From NCBI RefSeq assembly GCF_001050015.1, contig NZ_CVTB01000280.1:1-64000 (forward strand): 64,000 bases of DNA, written 5' to 3'. Source of the DNA: Mycolicibacterium malmesburyense (GTDB taxonomy: Bacteria > Actinomycetota > Actinomycetes > Mycobacteriales > Mycobacteriaceae). The notes under the pieces were generated by a model. The model searched no databases. It was not told the origin of the DNA and saw only the letters and a program-made list of their open reading frames with translations. Each line of letters starts with the position of its first letter. Within the stretch, counting starts at the first letter, position 1. Both the position numbers and the translations under genes were made by a program. Below, one piece after another: positions 32,444-41,390 of the stretch.

Positions 32444-33769
32444 GTGGCGGTGCGCTACGTGTTGCGACCGTTCAACCTGTGGTGGCGCTATTTCCCGCAA
32501 CTCGCGGCGTTGTACCTGTTGGGTTGGCTCGGGCGCAAGGGCGCGATCGAGCTGGCAGCGTGGGTGGGCTGGGACAACGATGTCTGGGCGAGTTTGATCA
32601 TGCCGTTCGCCGGTATGGCCCGGCTGGGTTCGTACGTGGCGATGTTCCTGGTGCTGCGCTCGGCGATCCCCGCGCTGGCGGCGCTGCCGCGGCGCTCGGC
32701 CCGCAGCGTCGACGTATTCGCCAACATCATCGTGCCGTTCTTCGCGATCTATCTGGCGTGGAAGCTGTTCGCGGAGGACTGGCTCGAGTTCGAGACCGTG
32801 GCGCTCGACTATCGCATCGCCGATTCCGTGACCGAGGCTCTGACGTCGTCCGAACCCAGCACCGAGCTTCACCCCGACCAACTGCCGGTCGGCACGACCA
32901 CGTGGGTGATCATCGTTTCGGCCCTGGTCCTCCGTTATGTGCTCAGCAAGCTCAAGGACAAACTGCCGGGCTGGATGATCGCCGTCCGCGTCTACGTCGA
33001 CGCGTTGTGGGTCTTCCTCACCCTGAGCTTCGCTGCCAGCGAGGGCGTCGGTTGGGTGATCAATCCGATGGGCTGGATCGCCGAACGGCGGATCATCGTG
33101 TGGTTCAACGAGACACGGGCCGAGCTCTTCTCACACTTCGCGGGTCTGGAGGCCCTGTGGGACGCGCTGATGGCGGTGCTGCGGACGGTCTTCGGCGGCG
33201 CGACGATCCCGCTTCTCTGGCTTGCCGTCGCCGGAATCGTCTACGGCGTGTCCATGCCGGACTGGCGCCGCGCCGCTCGCCGCGTCGTGGGCAGGCGCGC
33301 CGACACGGTGATCGACCGGGCTGCGGCGAGGCGGAAGAGGCTCAGAGAGCGCGGCTGGGACGTGCCCGAGACCTTCGGCGAGAAGGTGCGCTCCTGGCTC
33401 CTCTCCAAACTCGGCAACTACAGCACCATCGTCGATTCGGCCCGTCTCATCCTCCACGGCGGTGTGTTGGCCCTGTCGTTGTATGTGTTCGGCTATCTCG
33501 GGTTGGCGTGGCTCGATATGTCGGGCGCCTTCTATCGTCCCGAGGTGGGCAACGGGTACCTATTCCGGTTCGTGGCATGGCTTCTCGGCCCGCATCCACT
33601 GAACTTCTGGTACGGCTTCGCAGAGACGATCTCGATCGCCTCACATCTGATCATCGAACCGCTGCGGATCTGTTTGATCGCGTCGACGGTGGCCTACTGC
33701 CTCGAACAGCTCGAACAAGAGGACGCTACAACAGCATCCGTACCAGAAGTCGACCCTGAGAGGTCATGA
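32444..33769 (+). CDS. Large polytopic membrane protein, unknown function
   Basis: 441 aa, GTG start. Hydrophobic segments near residues 18-36, 45-65, 95-110, 150-170, 185-205, 240-260, 340-365, 375-395 and 410-425, with a basic cytoplasmic stretch RRAARRVVGRRADTVIDRAAARRKR (split here by Val and Asp runs) around 275-300. The C-terminal tail is acidic. No transporter family motif seen. The last 44 nt overlap the end of the convergent gene at 33726. Confidence 0.75.
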   Translation: MAVRYVLRPFNLWWRYFPQLAALYLLGWLGRKGAIELAAWVGWDNDVWASLIMPFAGMARLGSYVAMFLVLRSAIPALAALPRRSARSVDVFANIIVPFFAIYLAWKLFAEDWLEFETVALDYRIADSVTEALTSSEPSTELHPDQLPVGTTTWVIIVSALVLRYVLSKLKDKLPGWMIAVRVYVDALWVFLTLSFAASEGVGWVINPMGWIAERRIIVWFNETRAELFSHFAGLEALWDALMAVLRTVFGGATIPLLWLAVAGIVYGVSMPDWRRAARRVVGRRADTVIDRAAARRKRLRERGWDVPETFGEKVRSWLLSKLGNYSTIVDSARLILHGGVLALSLYVFGYLGLAWLDMSGAFYRPEVGNGYLFRFVAWLLGPHPLNFWYGFAETISIASHLIIEPLRICLIASTVAYCLEQLEQEDATTASVPEVDPERS

Positions 33770-34241
33770 CGTCGAGCGCAGTGGGCACCGTCTGTTGCGG
33801 CAGCACGAACGAGAACTGCTGCAGGCCCGGCTTCTCGCACCTGATAACAACACCAGCGGGTGGCATCGGCGCCACACCGCCTACCCTCTCAGACGCCCAC
33901 CGCTGTTTCCCGTCGGTGATGACACCGGTGCAGGTCTCGGGGTTCTCGCGTGGCGGGCCGGACCGGTCCAGTGTGACAACCATCAGCACGCTTCCCTCGG
34001 GTAGTGCGGGCCCGAACCTCAGGGGGTTGCGGTTCAGGTGCTTGATCGATTCGACTGTCCAGGTGTAGCCGTCGGCGGTTCCCGATCGCCCCTTCGGCAC
34101 AACGACTTCCGGATCGACGGTGCTTCGATACGTCTCCCATTGATCACCCAGTGTGGTGGCGACGATGACGGCGAGTGCCGCCACCGCCACGACTGCACCG
34201 ATGAGGTTGCGCACCCACAGCGCTGACAGCCATCTCCTCAT
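33726..34241 (-). CDS. Membrane-anchored protein, third gene of a three-gene operon
   Basis: 171 aa from the ATG at 34241, which overlaps the previous stop (ATGA). One membrane helix at about 14-33, then an exported beta-rich domain (YTWTVESIKHLNRNPL...GSVLMVVTLDR) with two Cys that could form a disulfide. Size and layout resemble the two genes before it, so the three probably form an extracytoplasmic assembly. No known family recognised. Confidence 0.65.
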   Translation of the reverse strand: MRRWLSALWVRNLIGAVVAVAALAVIVATTLGDQWETYRSTVDPEVVVPKGRSGTADGYTWTVESIKHLNRNPLRFGPALPEGSVLMVVTLDRSGPPRENPETCTGVITDGKQRWASERVGGVAPMPPAGVVIRCEKPGLQQFSFVLPQQTVPTALDVMTSQGRLLVRMLL

Positions 34242-34795
34242 GACGCACTGTCCACGGGAGCCTCGAGGATCACGGTCGGTTCCCGGCGAACGTCCGCGCG
34301 CGGAATTTCGATCATCAGTCGGGAGTCGAGCTGCTCGTCGTAACCCGTCCACACCCGCAACGTCATCGGTTCGGACGACGCGGATTCGAGCACTGCCGGT
34401 GCGACGTCGAAGACCCATGATCCGCGTTGCTCGATCCCCGGGCTGACGTCGTCTCGCAGGGTCTTGAGGAAGAACCGGTCGGTGGGGGTGTAAATGTTGG
34501 GTCCGACGATCAAATCACCGCGGGGCAGTTCGGAGCTGACCAATGCCTCCAGGGTGGCATCGATCACCACCCAAACACCCGCGGGCTCTGTCGAATTCAC
34601 CCGCTGTGAGATGCGCACGTCGGTGACCGTCGCCGCGATGTCGCGGCCGGCTGTGCGCTGCCCCGCCTCGCCGTGCACATCGAAAGGCCCCGTGATGTCC
34701 GGCGGCGTCGGCAGGTTCCGCCACACCACCGCGGCCGCCGCGATCGTGACGACCGTGGCGATGACGGCCAGCACCCGACGCGTGCGCGGACTCAC
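34238..34795 (-). CDS. Membrane-anchored protein, second gene of the operon
   Basis: 185 aa, GTG at 34795 overlapping the previous stop (GTGA). N-terminal membrane helix (about 7-25), followed by a beta-sandwich-like domain (TVTDVRISQRVNSTEPAGVWVVIDATLEA, PMTLRVWTGYDEQLDSRLMIEIP) that resembles immunoglobulin-like domains in general pattern. No catalytic motif. It is part of the tightly coupled operon 35406-33726. Confidence 0.65.
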   Translation of the reverse strand: MSPRTRRVLAVIATVVTIAAAAVVWRNLPTPPDITGPFDVHGEAGQRTAGRDIAATVTDVRISQRVNSTEPAGVWVVIDATLEALVSSELPRGDLIVGPNIYTPTDRFFLKTLRDDVSPGIEQRGSWVFDVAPAVLESASSEPMTLRVWTGYDEQLDSRLMIEIPRADVRREPTVILEAPVDSAS

Positions 34796-35406
34796 GACGG
34801 CCCCTCGACCGGAACGACGATCTGGCCGTAGTCATCGGTGTCGATCCATTCCTTGCCGCCGTAGGTCACCATCAGCTGCGTGAACTCCTTCTTCCACACC
34901 CGGATCGTCACCGCCTGAACCGACTGCGCACTCGATTCGGGCACCAGCCAGGTGAACACCAACTCCTCGGTGAGGCCGGGCCCGAGCGTCTGAATCGCCG
35001 AACCGTCGCGAAACCGAAACGTCCCGAAGTACTCCGTGCCCGGCAGATCCTGGAGGTCGAACAACCTGCGCAACCGTGCGGGCACGGTGCCGGTGTTCTC
35101 CACATTCGCAACCACGCCGAGGTAGACCTTGCCGGGTTGCGCTGCGCCGATGGTGGCCATGCCGCCTTTGAGTTCGCGGAGGAATCTCCCTCGTTCGACG
35201 GTGACCGTGACCTGCCCGTCGCTGAACTTCTCGGCAAGGTTGACCGGGGTGACGCGCTTGTCGACGGTGTCGAGTCCGCCGAATGCCGCGGTAGCTGCCA
35301 GGACCAGGAGAAGCGCGATGCGTCGTAGCTGGGCGAAATTCAGCCGGGACAACCTGTGTGCCACCCGGCCTGCCCGCGTCACGGGGACCGGAGGTTCGCC
35401 ACCCAC
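34792..35406 (-). CDS. Membrane-anchored protein, first gene of the operon
   Basis: About 204 aa if it starts at the GTG at 35406; the GTG at 35382 is also possible, and neither has a clear ribosome-binding site. N-terminal membrane helix (about 29-45), then a beta-rich exported domain (VNLAEKFSDGQVTVTVERGRF, VYLGVVANVENTGTVPARLRRLF, ELVFTWLVPESSAQSVQAVTIRVWKKEF). The pattern of ANVENTGT resembles accessory DUF4352-type domains. The stop overlaps the next start. Confidence 0.6.
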   Translation of the reverse strand: MGGEPPVPVTRAGRVAHRLSRLNFAQLRRIALLLVLAATAAFGGLDTVDKRVTPVNLAEKFSDGQVTVTVERGRFLRELKGGMATIGAAQPGKVYLGVVANVENTGTVPARLRRLFDLQDLPGTEYFGTFRFRDGSAIQTLGPGLTEELVFTWLVPESSAQSVQAVTIRVWKKEFTQLMVTYGGKEWIDTDDYGQIVVPVEGPS

Positions 35407-35483
35407 GTTGGTGGATGCTAGTAGCTCGCGGCAGCCGTGCCCGTCCGCCACGGAAAATTGTCCACCGATCGCGCTGTGATGAT

Positions 35484-36491
35484 CTATGCGGTGGAGCGGC
35501 GCTTGACGAGACGCCGAAGAGTCCACGGGTGACGCTCGTGGGGCCACATCCGCTCGATGGCCGCGTTGAATTCGGCGCCCAAGAGGACGGCGATGGCGGT
35601 GATGTAGAACCACAGCACCACCGCGATGGGCAGTGCGAGCCGCTGGTAGAGGCCACCGTTCGACAGCAGAAATGACAGGTAGGCGCGCAGTGCCGCGGCT
35701 GCGATCAGCCAAATCAGCACGGCCAGAAGGGCTCCCGGCAGATCGCGCAGCCACGGGGTCTTCCACGGCACCCCGACGTGATAGAGCGTGGCCAGCGCGC
35801 CGACGAGAAGGGCGACGATCGCGGGCCAGAAAAGGGTGTTCAACGCTTGCAAGGTGGTGTCGGCCACCGTTTCAGATGCCAACCAGCGCAACAATCGGGG
35901 ACCGGCGACGAGTGCCGGGAGGAGGGCGATGGCCCCGATGAGCGCACCGGCGGTGAGTCCGAGGGCCAGCAGCCGTCGCCGCCAGAGAGGACGAGGTTCG
36001 AATCCGTACGCGATCGTGACGGTCTCCAGGAACCTGCCGACTGCGCGAGAGCCGGTCCAGACGCTGATCAGGATGCTCAGCGATACGACACCGCCGCGCG
36101 TCTGCGCGAGTACCGACGACACCGCGCCCTCGTATGCCGCGTACGTGGCTTCGGAGAGGAACGGCTTGGGCGGTTCGAGAACCAGCCGGTGCAGATTGGC
36201 GGTCCCGGAAGGTCCGAGCGCTCGGGCCACGAAACCGAGTGACCCGACCACGGCCAGGAGCAGTGCGGGCAATGAGATGAGAGTGAACAAAGCAGCCTCG
36301 GCGGCCAGCCCGGTGACCCTGTGCTCGATGGTCCCACGGCCTGCGCTTTCCGCGAGCCGCCAGGTCTGCTGCAGCCCACGAGGGGCGCGTGACAGGGCGG
36401 CCCGTGCGGTTCGTCGCACCCGCGAGCGCGCCACAACGGCGGAATCGATCAGCCGAAACCACGGCTTTCGCCGGCCGTTATCCGCCGCCAT
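35484..36491 (-). CDS. YihY/BrkB-family membrane protein
   Basis: 335 aa. Six hydrophobic segments with family hallmarks: AAEAALFTLISLPALLLAVVG, the WTGSRAVGRFLETVTIAYGFEPRPLWRRRLLALGLT region, GVPWKTPWLRDLPGALLAVLIW and FYITAIAVLLGAEFNAAIER near the end. These are inner membrane proteins of unsettled function, once misnamed as ribonuclease BN. Stands alone between the membrane operon and the NDH-2-like gene. Confidence 0.88.
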   Translation of the reverse strand: MAADNGRRKPWFRLIDSAVVARSRVRRTARAALSRAPRGLQQTWRLAESAGRGTIEHRVTGLAAEAALFTLISLPALLLAVVGSLGFVARALGPSGTANLHRLVLEPPKPFLSEATYAAYEGAVSSVLAQTRGGVVSLSILISVWTGSRAVGRFLETVTIAYGFEPRPLWRRRLLALGLTAGALIGAIALLPALVAGPRLLRWLASETVADTTLQALNTLFWPAIVALLVGALATLYHVGVPWKTPWLRDLPGALLAVLIWLIAAAALRAYLSFLLSNGGLYQRLALPIAVVLWFYITAIAVLLGAEFNAAIERMWPHERHPWTLRRLVKRRSTA

Positions 36492-36530
36492 GAACTGACC
36501 ATAGGAGTCGTCGGCGGATGCCGGGCGAGG

Positions 36531-37892
36531 TCATCGTCGAGAAGCGCGGTCTACCGGCGGCGGCGATTCCGGGTGATCCCAGGTCGAGTATGTGTAGCGC
36601 TGTTCGGGGCGGTCCGCAGCGCCGAGCATGAACGCCCGGTGGTAGCGTCCGGCGCGCGCGATCGAGGCAAGCCAGGTGGAGACGGTGCTGATGCGGTTAC
36701 TCACACCGGTGAGAAACGCGATGTGAATCAGACCCCAAGCGAGCCACCCGAGATAGCCGGACACTCGGACCGGGCCCACTTGCAGCAGCGCACTGCCGTG
36801 GCTGATGTAGGCCGCGGATCCGAGATCGCGGTACCGGTACGGGCGGCGGGGGCGGCCCGATAGGTCCCGTCGGATACAAGCCGCTGCGTGGAGGCCGCCC
36901 TGCATCGCATTCTCGGCTACGCCCGGAAGCTTGTCGCGGCCGGCGAGGTCACCGATGACGAAGATCTCGGGATGCCCCGCGACGCTCAGATCCGGTTCGA
37001 CCTGGATCCGGCCGGCGCGATCGGTCGGCGCGTCGAGAACCTCGGCGACGTGTCGGGCGAACGGGACGGCCTCCACACCGGCGGTCCACAGGACGGTCCG
37101 CGCCGCGAATTCCCTGTCGGGGCCGCCGTTCTTGGGGGTGACCGTGACGCCGTCACGGCGCACATCGGTCACGTGCACACCGAAGTGCATCTCGACGCCG
37201 AGTTCCGTCAGCTTCTGGGTGGCTTTCGTGGCGAGGTCGGGCGCGAAGCTCTTCAGTACGCGGGTGCCGCCGTCGAAAAGCAGCACCCGCGCCTCCTCGG
37301 GCTCGATGCTGTGAAACTCGTTGGCCAGGGTGCGGGTGGCCATCTCCCGGATCTGGCCGGCCAGTTCCACTCCGGTCGGACCACCTCCGGCGATCGCGAA
37401 GGTGAGCCAGTTCGTGCGCTCGGGGCCGGGCGGCAATGTCTCGGCGATCTCGAAGGCGGTGAAGATGCGCTGCCTGATCTCCAGCGCGTCGTCGAGGGTC
37501 TTCATACCCGGCGCCCAGTGTGCGAACGCCTCATTGCCCAGGTATGACTGCCGCATACCTGCCGCCAGGACGAGTACGTCGTAGTCGACGACGAACTGGG
37601 TTTCGTCCGGGCGCAGCGCGGTGACCGTCCGCGCGGACGGGTCGATCTCGATCGCCTCGCCCAGCAGGGTCCTGATGTTGTCGTAGCGAGCGAATTCCTC
37701 GCGCAGCGGACGGCTGATATGGCCGATGCTGAGCTTCCCCGTCGCGCACTGGTACAGCAGCGGCTGAAACAAGTGGCCGGCGGCACGGTCGAGCAGAGTT
37801 ACGTCGACATCCGTTTTCGCCAGTCGGCGAGCACAGAACAAGCCACCGAATCCGCCACCGATGATCAGGACCTTAGGTCGTTGCGAGCTCAT
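36531..37892 (-). CDS. NDH-2-type FAD/NAD(P)H oxidoreductase
   Basis: 453 aa from the ATG at 37892 (MSSQRPKVLIIGGGFGGLF). It has two Rossmann folds: the FAD-binding GGGFGGLF at about 12-19 and the NAD-binding IAGGGPTGVELAG at about 165-177, plus the second FAD motif FVIGDLAG near 300. The C-terminal region (YLGWLAWGLIHIAFLTGVSNR) is the amphipathic membrane-associating part of type II NADH dehydrogenases. It probably passes electrons from NADH to menaquinone at the membrane face. Whether it is the main ndh or a paralog cannot be told. Confidence 0.88.
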   Translation of the reverse strand: MSSQRPKVLIIGGGFGGLFCARRLAKTDVDVTLLDRAAGHLFQPLLYQCATGKLSIGHISRPLREEFARYDNIRTLLGEAIEIDPSARTVTALRPDETQFVVDYDVLVLAAGMRQSYLGNEAFAHWAPGMKTLDDALEIRQRIFTAFEIAETLPPGPERTNWLTFAIAGGGPTGVELAGQIREMATRTLANEFHSIEPEEARVLLFDGGTRVLKSFAPDLATKATQKLTELGVEMHFGVHVTDVRRDGVTVTPKNGGPDREFAARTVLWTAGVEAVPFARHVAEVLDAPTDRAGRIQVEPDLSVAGHPEIFVIGDLAGRDKLPGVAENAMQGGLHAAACIRRDLSGRPRRPYRYRDLGSAAYISHGSALLQVGPVRVSGYLGWLAWGLIHIAFLTGVSNRISTVSTWLASIARAGRYHRAFMLGAADRPEQRYTYSTWDHPESPPPVDRASRR

Positions 37893-38076
37893 CACCGCAA
37901 CCGTATTCCCCGGCCGCGCTCTCACGAAGCGCCCCTGTCCTGACGACCAACGGATCTCACACCCGCGGATCCGCCGTTGTGCGGATTCGGCAACACGGAC
38001 GAATAAGCGGGGCAGTCGTTCTGCAACCGCGGCGCGAAAGCGTTGACGCATTCGTCCACCAGAAGGGTTTGTACCG

Positions 38077-38937
38077 ATGTCCTACGTCAGTCCGTCCGAA
38101 TTCGTCGGAAAGATGATCGACGCCGGCGAGTCGAAGGCCCACATGTGCACGCGCGACACGTTGATCCGCGCGTATATGGCAGGCGCGATCCTGGCGATGG
38201 CCGCCGCTTTCGCCGTCACGATCACGGTGCAGACGGGCAACGCGCTGCTCGGAGCGGTGCTGTTCCCGGTCGGGTTCTGCCTGCTCTACCTCCTCGGCTT
38301 CGACCTGCTCACCGGTGTCTTCACGCTTGTGCCGCTCGCGCTGCTGGACAAGCGCCGCGGCGTCAGCGTGCGCACGATGCTGCGCAACTGGGGGTGGGTG
38401 TTCGTCGGCAACTTCGCCGGTGCGCTCACCGTCGCCTTCATGATGGCCATCGTCTTCACCTACGGGTTCAGCGTCGATCCCAACGAGGTCGGACAGCGGT
38501 TGGGCGAGATCGGGCATAGTCGCACCGTCGGATACGCCGAGCACGGCGCCCCGGGCATGCTCACCTTGTTCATCCGCGGTGTGCTGTGCAACTGGATGGT
38601 GTCGACCGGGGTGGTCGCGGCGATGATGTCCACGAGCGTGTCGGGCAAGGTCATCGCGATGTGGATGCCCATCATGCTGTTCTTCTACATGGGCTTCGAA
38701 CACTCGGTGGTGAACATGTTCCTGTTCCCCTCCGGCCTCATGCTCGGCGGTGACTTCTCCATCAGCGACTACTTCGTTTGGAACGAGATCCCCACGGTGG
38801 TCGGCAATCTCGTGGGTGGGCTCACGTTCGTCGGGCTCACGCTGTTCGCGACCCACGCGCGTACCGGCGCGCCCAGGTTCGAGCTGCCCGCCCTCGCGCC
38901 GTCCGCCGACGTCGAGGCGAATAAGGTCAGTGCATGA
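38077..38937 (+). CDS. FNT-family formate/nitrite (anion) channel
   Basis: 286 aa with six membrane helices. The FNT repeats are visible: the first half includes ARAYMAGAILAMAAAFAVTI-like and GFDLLTGVFTLVPLALLDKR; the second half GVLCNWMVSTGVVAAM and GFEHSVVNMFLFPSGLML, with the central His of the pore in GFEHS. The stop overlaps the start of cyanase (ATGA), so it probably imports cyanate or exports an anion product such as bicarbonate or nitrite. The substrate is inferred from the neighbour. Confidence 0.9.
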   Translation: MSYVSPSEFVGKMIDAGESKAHMCTRDTLIRAYMAGAILAMAAAFAVTITVQTGNALLGAVLFPVGFCLLYLLGFDLLTGVFTLVPLALLDKRRGVSVRTMLRNWGWVFVGNFAGALTVAFMMAIVFTYGFSVDPNEVGQRLGEIGHSRTVGYAEHGAPGMLTLFIRGVLCNWMVSTGVVAAMMSTSVSGKVIAMWMPIMLFFYMGFEHSVVNMFLFPSGLMLGGDFSISDYFVWNEIPTVVGNLVGGLTFVGLTLFATHARTGAPRFELPALAPSADVEANKVSA

Positions 38938-39383
38938 ACCCGATCATGCCCAAAGCCGATGCAGCCGAGCTGGTGGTCGCCGCAAGGATCCGAAAGGGAC
39001 TGAGCTGGGCCGAGATCGCCGAGGCCCTGGATGCGCCGCAAGTCTGGTGTGTCGCAGCGTTGCTGGGTCAGCATCCGATGTCGAAGGAACAGGCCGAACG
39101 GGTCTGTGCGTTATTGGATCTCGATGCCGCGGTGGCCGAGGGCCTGCAGCGCCAACCCGCCCGCGGCATAGACCCGGCGCTGTTGTCCGATCCGACCATC
39201 TATCGGTTCCAGGAAGCGCTCGCGGTATACGGGCCGGCGATCAAGGAACTCATCCACGAGGAGTTCGGCGACGGCATCATGAGCGCGATCAACTTCAAGG
39301 TCGACGTCCGGCGCCGCGAGGATCCCGACGGCGATCGAGTCGTCGTCACGTTCGACGGCAAGTTCCTCGACTACCGCTGGTGA
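38934..39383 (+). CDS. cynS: Cyanate hydratase (cyanase)
   Basis: 149 aa, close to the usual 150-160. It converts cyanate and bicarbonate to ammonia and CO2 in a decamer in the cytosol. An N-terminal HTH-like domain (LSWAEIAEALDAPQVWC) is followed by the catalytic region YRFQEALAVYGPAIKELIHE and FGDGIMSAINF. Arg91, Glu94 and Ser117 correspond to the E. coli triad Arg96, Glu99, Ser122. Cotranscribed with the FNT channel. Confidence 0.95.
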   Translation: MNPIMPKADAAELVVAARIRKGLSWAEIAEALDAPQVWCVAALLGQHPMSKEQAERVCALLDLDAAVAEGLQRQPARGIDPALLSDPTIYRFQEALAVYGPAIKELIHEEFGDGIMSAINFKVDVRRREDPDGDRVVVTFDGKFLDYRW

Positions 39384-39507
39384 CGTCGGGGCGTGGCGTA
39401 GGTGATGCCTACGCCACCTCCAGCAGCACGCGATCTTCTTCCGCTCGTCGGTCGGCGCGGCACTCGCCATTCGCAGCATGGATCGGCTGCTCACGACTCG
39501 CGACGAG

Positions 39508-39843
39508 TCAGCAGAACTCGTACTCGACGTCCCAGAAGCCAGGTGAGGGATTCCAATGCGCCGAGAATTGCCCGCCGAGAGCGGGATTCGCGTCGTGGAT
39601 CATTCCCGTTCCCCCGACGCCTGGAGTGAATCCGGGCGGATCCCAGCTGATCGACACCGGGTCGCCAGGCTTATCCGGTGTACACCCGATCTGTTTTGGC
39701 AGGTATCCGTCGAAGATCGCCCACTCTGCACTTGCCTGATCCGAGCCGAGCGGAGGCGGCATGGCGTGCGCGAGGCCCGAGGCTCCGATCGCCAGAGCGG
39801 CGCCAGCGCTCGCCACCGACACGATGAATCGCCGACCACGCAT
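39508..39843 (-). CDS. Small exported protein, unknown function (111 aa)
   Basis: ATG at 39843 with AGGAGG upstream. Signal peptide about residues 1-27 (GRRFIVSVASAGAALAIGAS, cleavage after AHA). The mature part is Pro/Gly/Trp-rich (PPPLGSDQASAEWAIFDGYL, SAHWNPSPGFWDVEYEFC) with two Cys that may pair. Mycobacterial small secreted proteins of this kind have no known role. Confidence 0.72.
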   Translation of the reverse strand: MRGRRFIVSVASAGAALAIGASGLAHAMPPPLGSDQASAEWAIFDGYLPKQIGCTPDKPGDPVSISWDPPGFTPGVGGTGMIHDANPALGGQFSAHWNPSPGFWDVEYEFC

Positions 39844-40021
39844 CCTGAAACCTCCTCGTTCGCGCGCGACTCCTGCCGACGCTAGACCGCACGCGAGGGG
39901 GTGTTTTCGTTTCGGCTCGATTCGCCGGGTCTGCCGTCAACCGCTTCGAACCTGACGGCAACATCGATGCAACAACACGTGACTAGCTTCGGGGCTTTCG
40001 ACACCCTCGGAGGTTTCCTGA

Positions 40022-41377
40022 ATGAATGAGACGTTCGCCCAAGCTGCTGCCAAGACCATCACCAGAGGGATCGGTCGGCGTGATTTCGTTCGCGCCGTGG
40101 CGGCGGTCGGTGCGGGCGCGGGTATCACCGCCGTCGCGGCCGCCTGCGCGACCGGTGACACGCCCGCGGCAACCGGCGCGACGAGCGACCGATTCGAGAT
40201 CCTCCAACCCGACCACGGCGACATCGCCGGCGACCACTACCTGCAATCCGTGCCCGACCAGGTGCTGTGGGGCTACGTGCCCTCCGTGCATGCCGCGCCG
40301 GTGGTGAGGATGCGGTCGGAGCAGACGATCACCGTGGACACGGTGTCCCACGAAGGGATCCTCGAGGATCAGGGGCGCAATCCGGTCGAGTACTTCGGTG
40401 GCAGGGGGGTCAACGAGTCGGATGTCTTACAGGACGCGATTGCGGTCGCCGCGGATTACAACCGCACTCCGCGCAACTTCGACAAGGACGGCCCGCATGT
40501 GGTGACCGGGCCGGTGTTCGTCGAAGGAGCCCAGCCCGGCGATGTACTGAAGATCGAGACTCTACAAGCGATTCCGCGGGTACCCTACGGCGTGGTGTCG
40601 AGCCGCCACGGCAAGGGCGCGCTCGCTCGCAAGGCCGACGGCTCGGCCCCCGATGGCATCACCATCGAAGAAGTCATGCCGCCGGTGGCCACCGACCACC
40701 GTCCCAACGCCGACCCGACGGAATACGGCAACGTCTCCACCTTCACCGCCGTCGAGGACGGCCACGGCGTCATGTCCTACGGCGACGCGCGGGTTCGGTT
40801 TCCGTTGTCCCCCTTCATGGGAATCATGGGTGTCGCCTTCTCCCAGGACAGCGATCCGACGGCCGCGACCGCGAACTCGGTACCACCCACCATCGCGGGC
40901 GGCAACATCGACATCAAGCTGCTGGGGGAAGGGTCCACCCTCTATCTCCCCGTTTTCGCCGAGGGAGCGCTGTTCTATGTCGGCGATCCACACATGGCGA
41001 TGGGCGACGGTGAGGTGGCGCTGACCGCGATGGAAGGGTCGTTACGCGGCACTTACCGGCTGACGGTGTGTAAGCCGGCTTCTGGCGACGCGCCGTCGGT
41101 CGCTTACCGATATCCCTTCGCCGAGACCGAATCCGCCTGGGTGCCAATCGGATTGTCCGACCCCGACGGAGCTGTCGACGGCAACAGCAGCGATCTGAAC
41201 AGCGCGATGCGTCGAGCGGTGGTCAATGCGCTGGACTTCTTGCAGAACGACCGCGGCATGGACCGGGCGACCGCCTACGCGTACCTGTCGGCCGCATCCG
41301 ATTTCGTGGTCTCTCAGGTCGTCGATCGCACGGTGGGCGTGCACGGCCAGATCTACAAGACGCACTTCGCCGCGTGA
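40022..41377 (+). CDS. Exported acetamidase/formamidase-family protein
   Basis: 451 aa. Tat signal GRRDFVRAVAAVGAGAG at about 18-34, followed by a Cys in AAACATGD (possible lipobox-like site). The body has FmdA/AmdA features: HTVTWGY-like QVLWGYVPSVHAAPVVRMRSEQTITVDTVSHEG, TGPVFVEGAQPGDVLKIETL and MGIMGVAFSQ. Members hydrolyse short amides to ammonia and acid. Export is unusual for this family and suggests action in the envelope. Confidence 0.85.
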   Translation: MNETFAQAAAKTITRGIGRRDFVRAVAAVGAGAGITAVAAACATGDTPAATGATSDRFEILQPDHGDIAGDHYLQSVPDQVLWGYVPSVHAAPVVRMRSEQTITVDTVSHEGILEDQGRNPVEYFGGRGVNESDVLQDAIAVAADYNRTPRNFDKDGPHVVTGPVFVEGAQPGDVLKIETLQAIPRVPYGVVSSRHGKGALARKADGSAPDGITIEEVMPPVATDHRPNADPTEYGNVSTFTAVEDGHGVMSYGDARVRFPLSPFMGIMGVAFSQDSDPTAATANSVPPTIAGGNIDIKLLGEGSTLYLPVFAEGALFYVGDPHMAMGDGEVALTAMEGSLRGTYRLTVCKPASGDAPSVAYRYPFAETESAWVPIGLSDPDGAVDGNSSDLNSAMRRAVVNALDFLQNDRGMDRATAYAYLSAASDFVVSQVVDRTVGVHGQIYKTHFAA

Positions 41378-41390
41378 CACCCCGGGTCCG

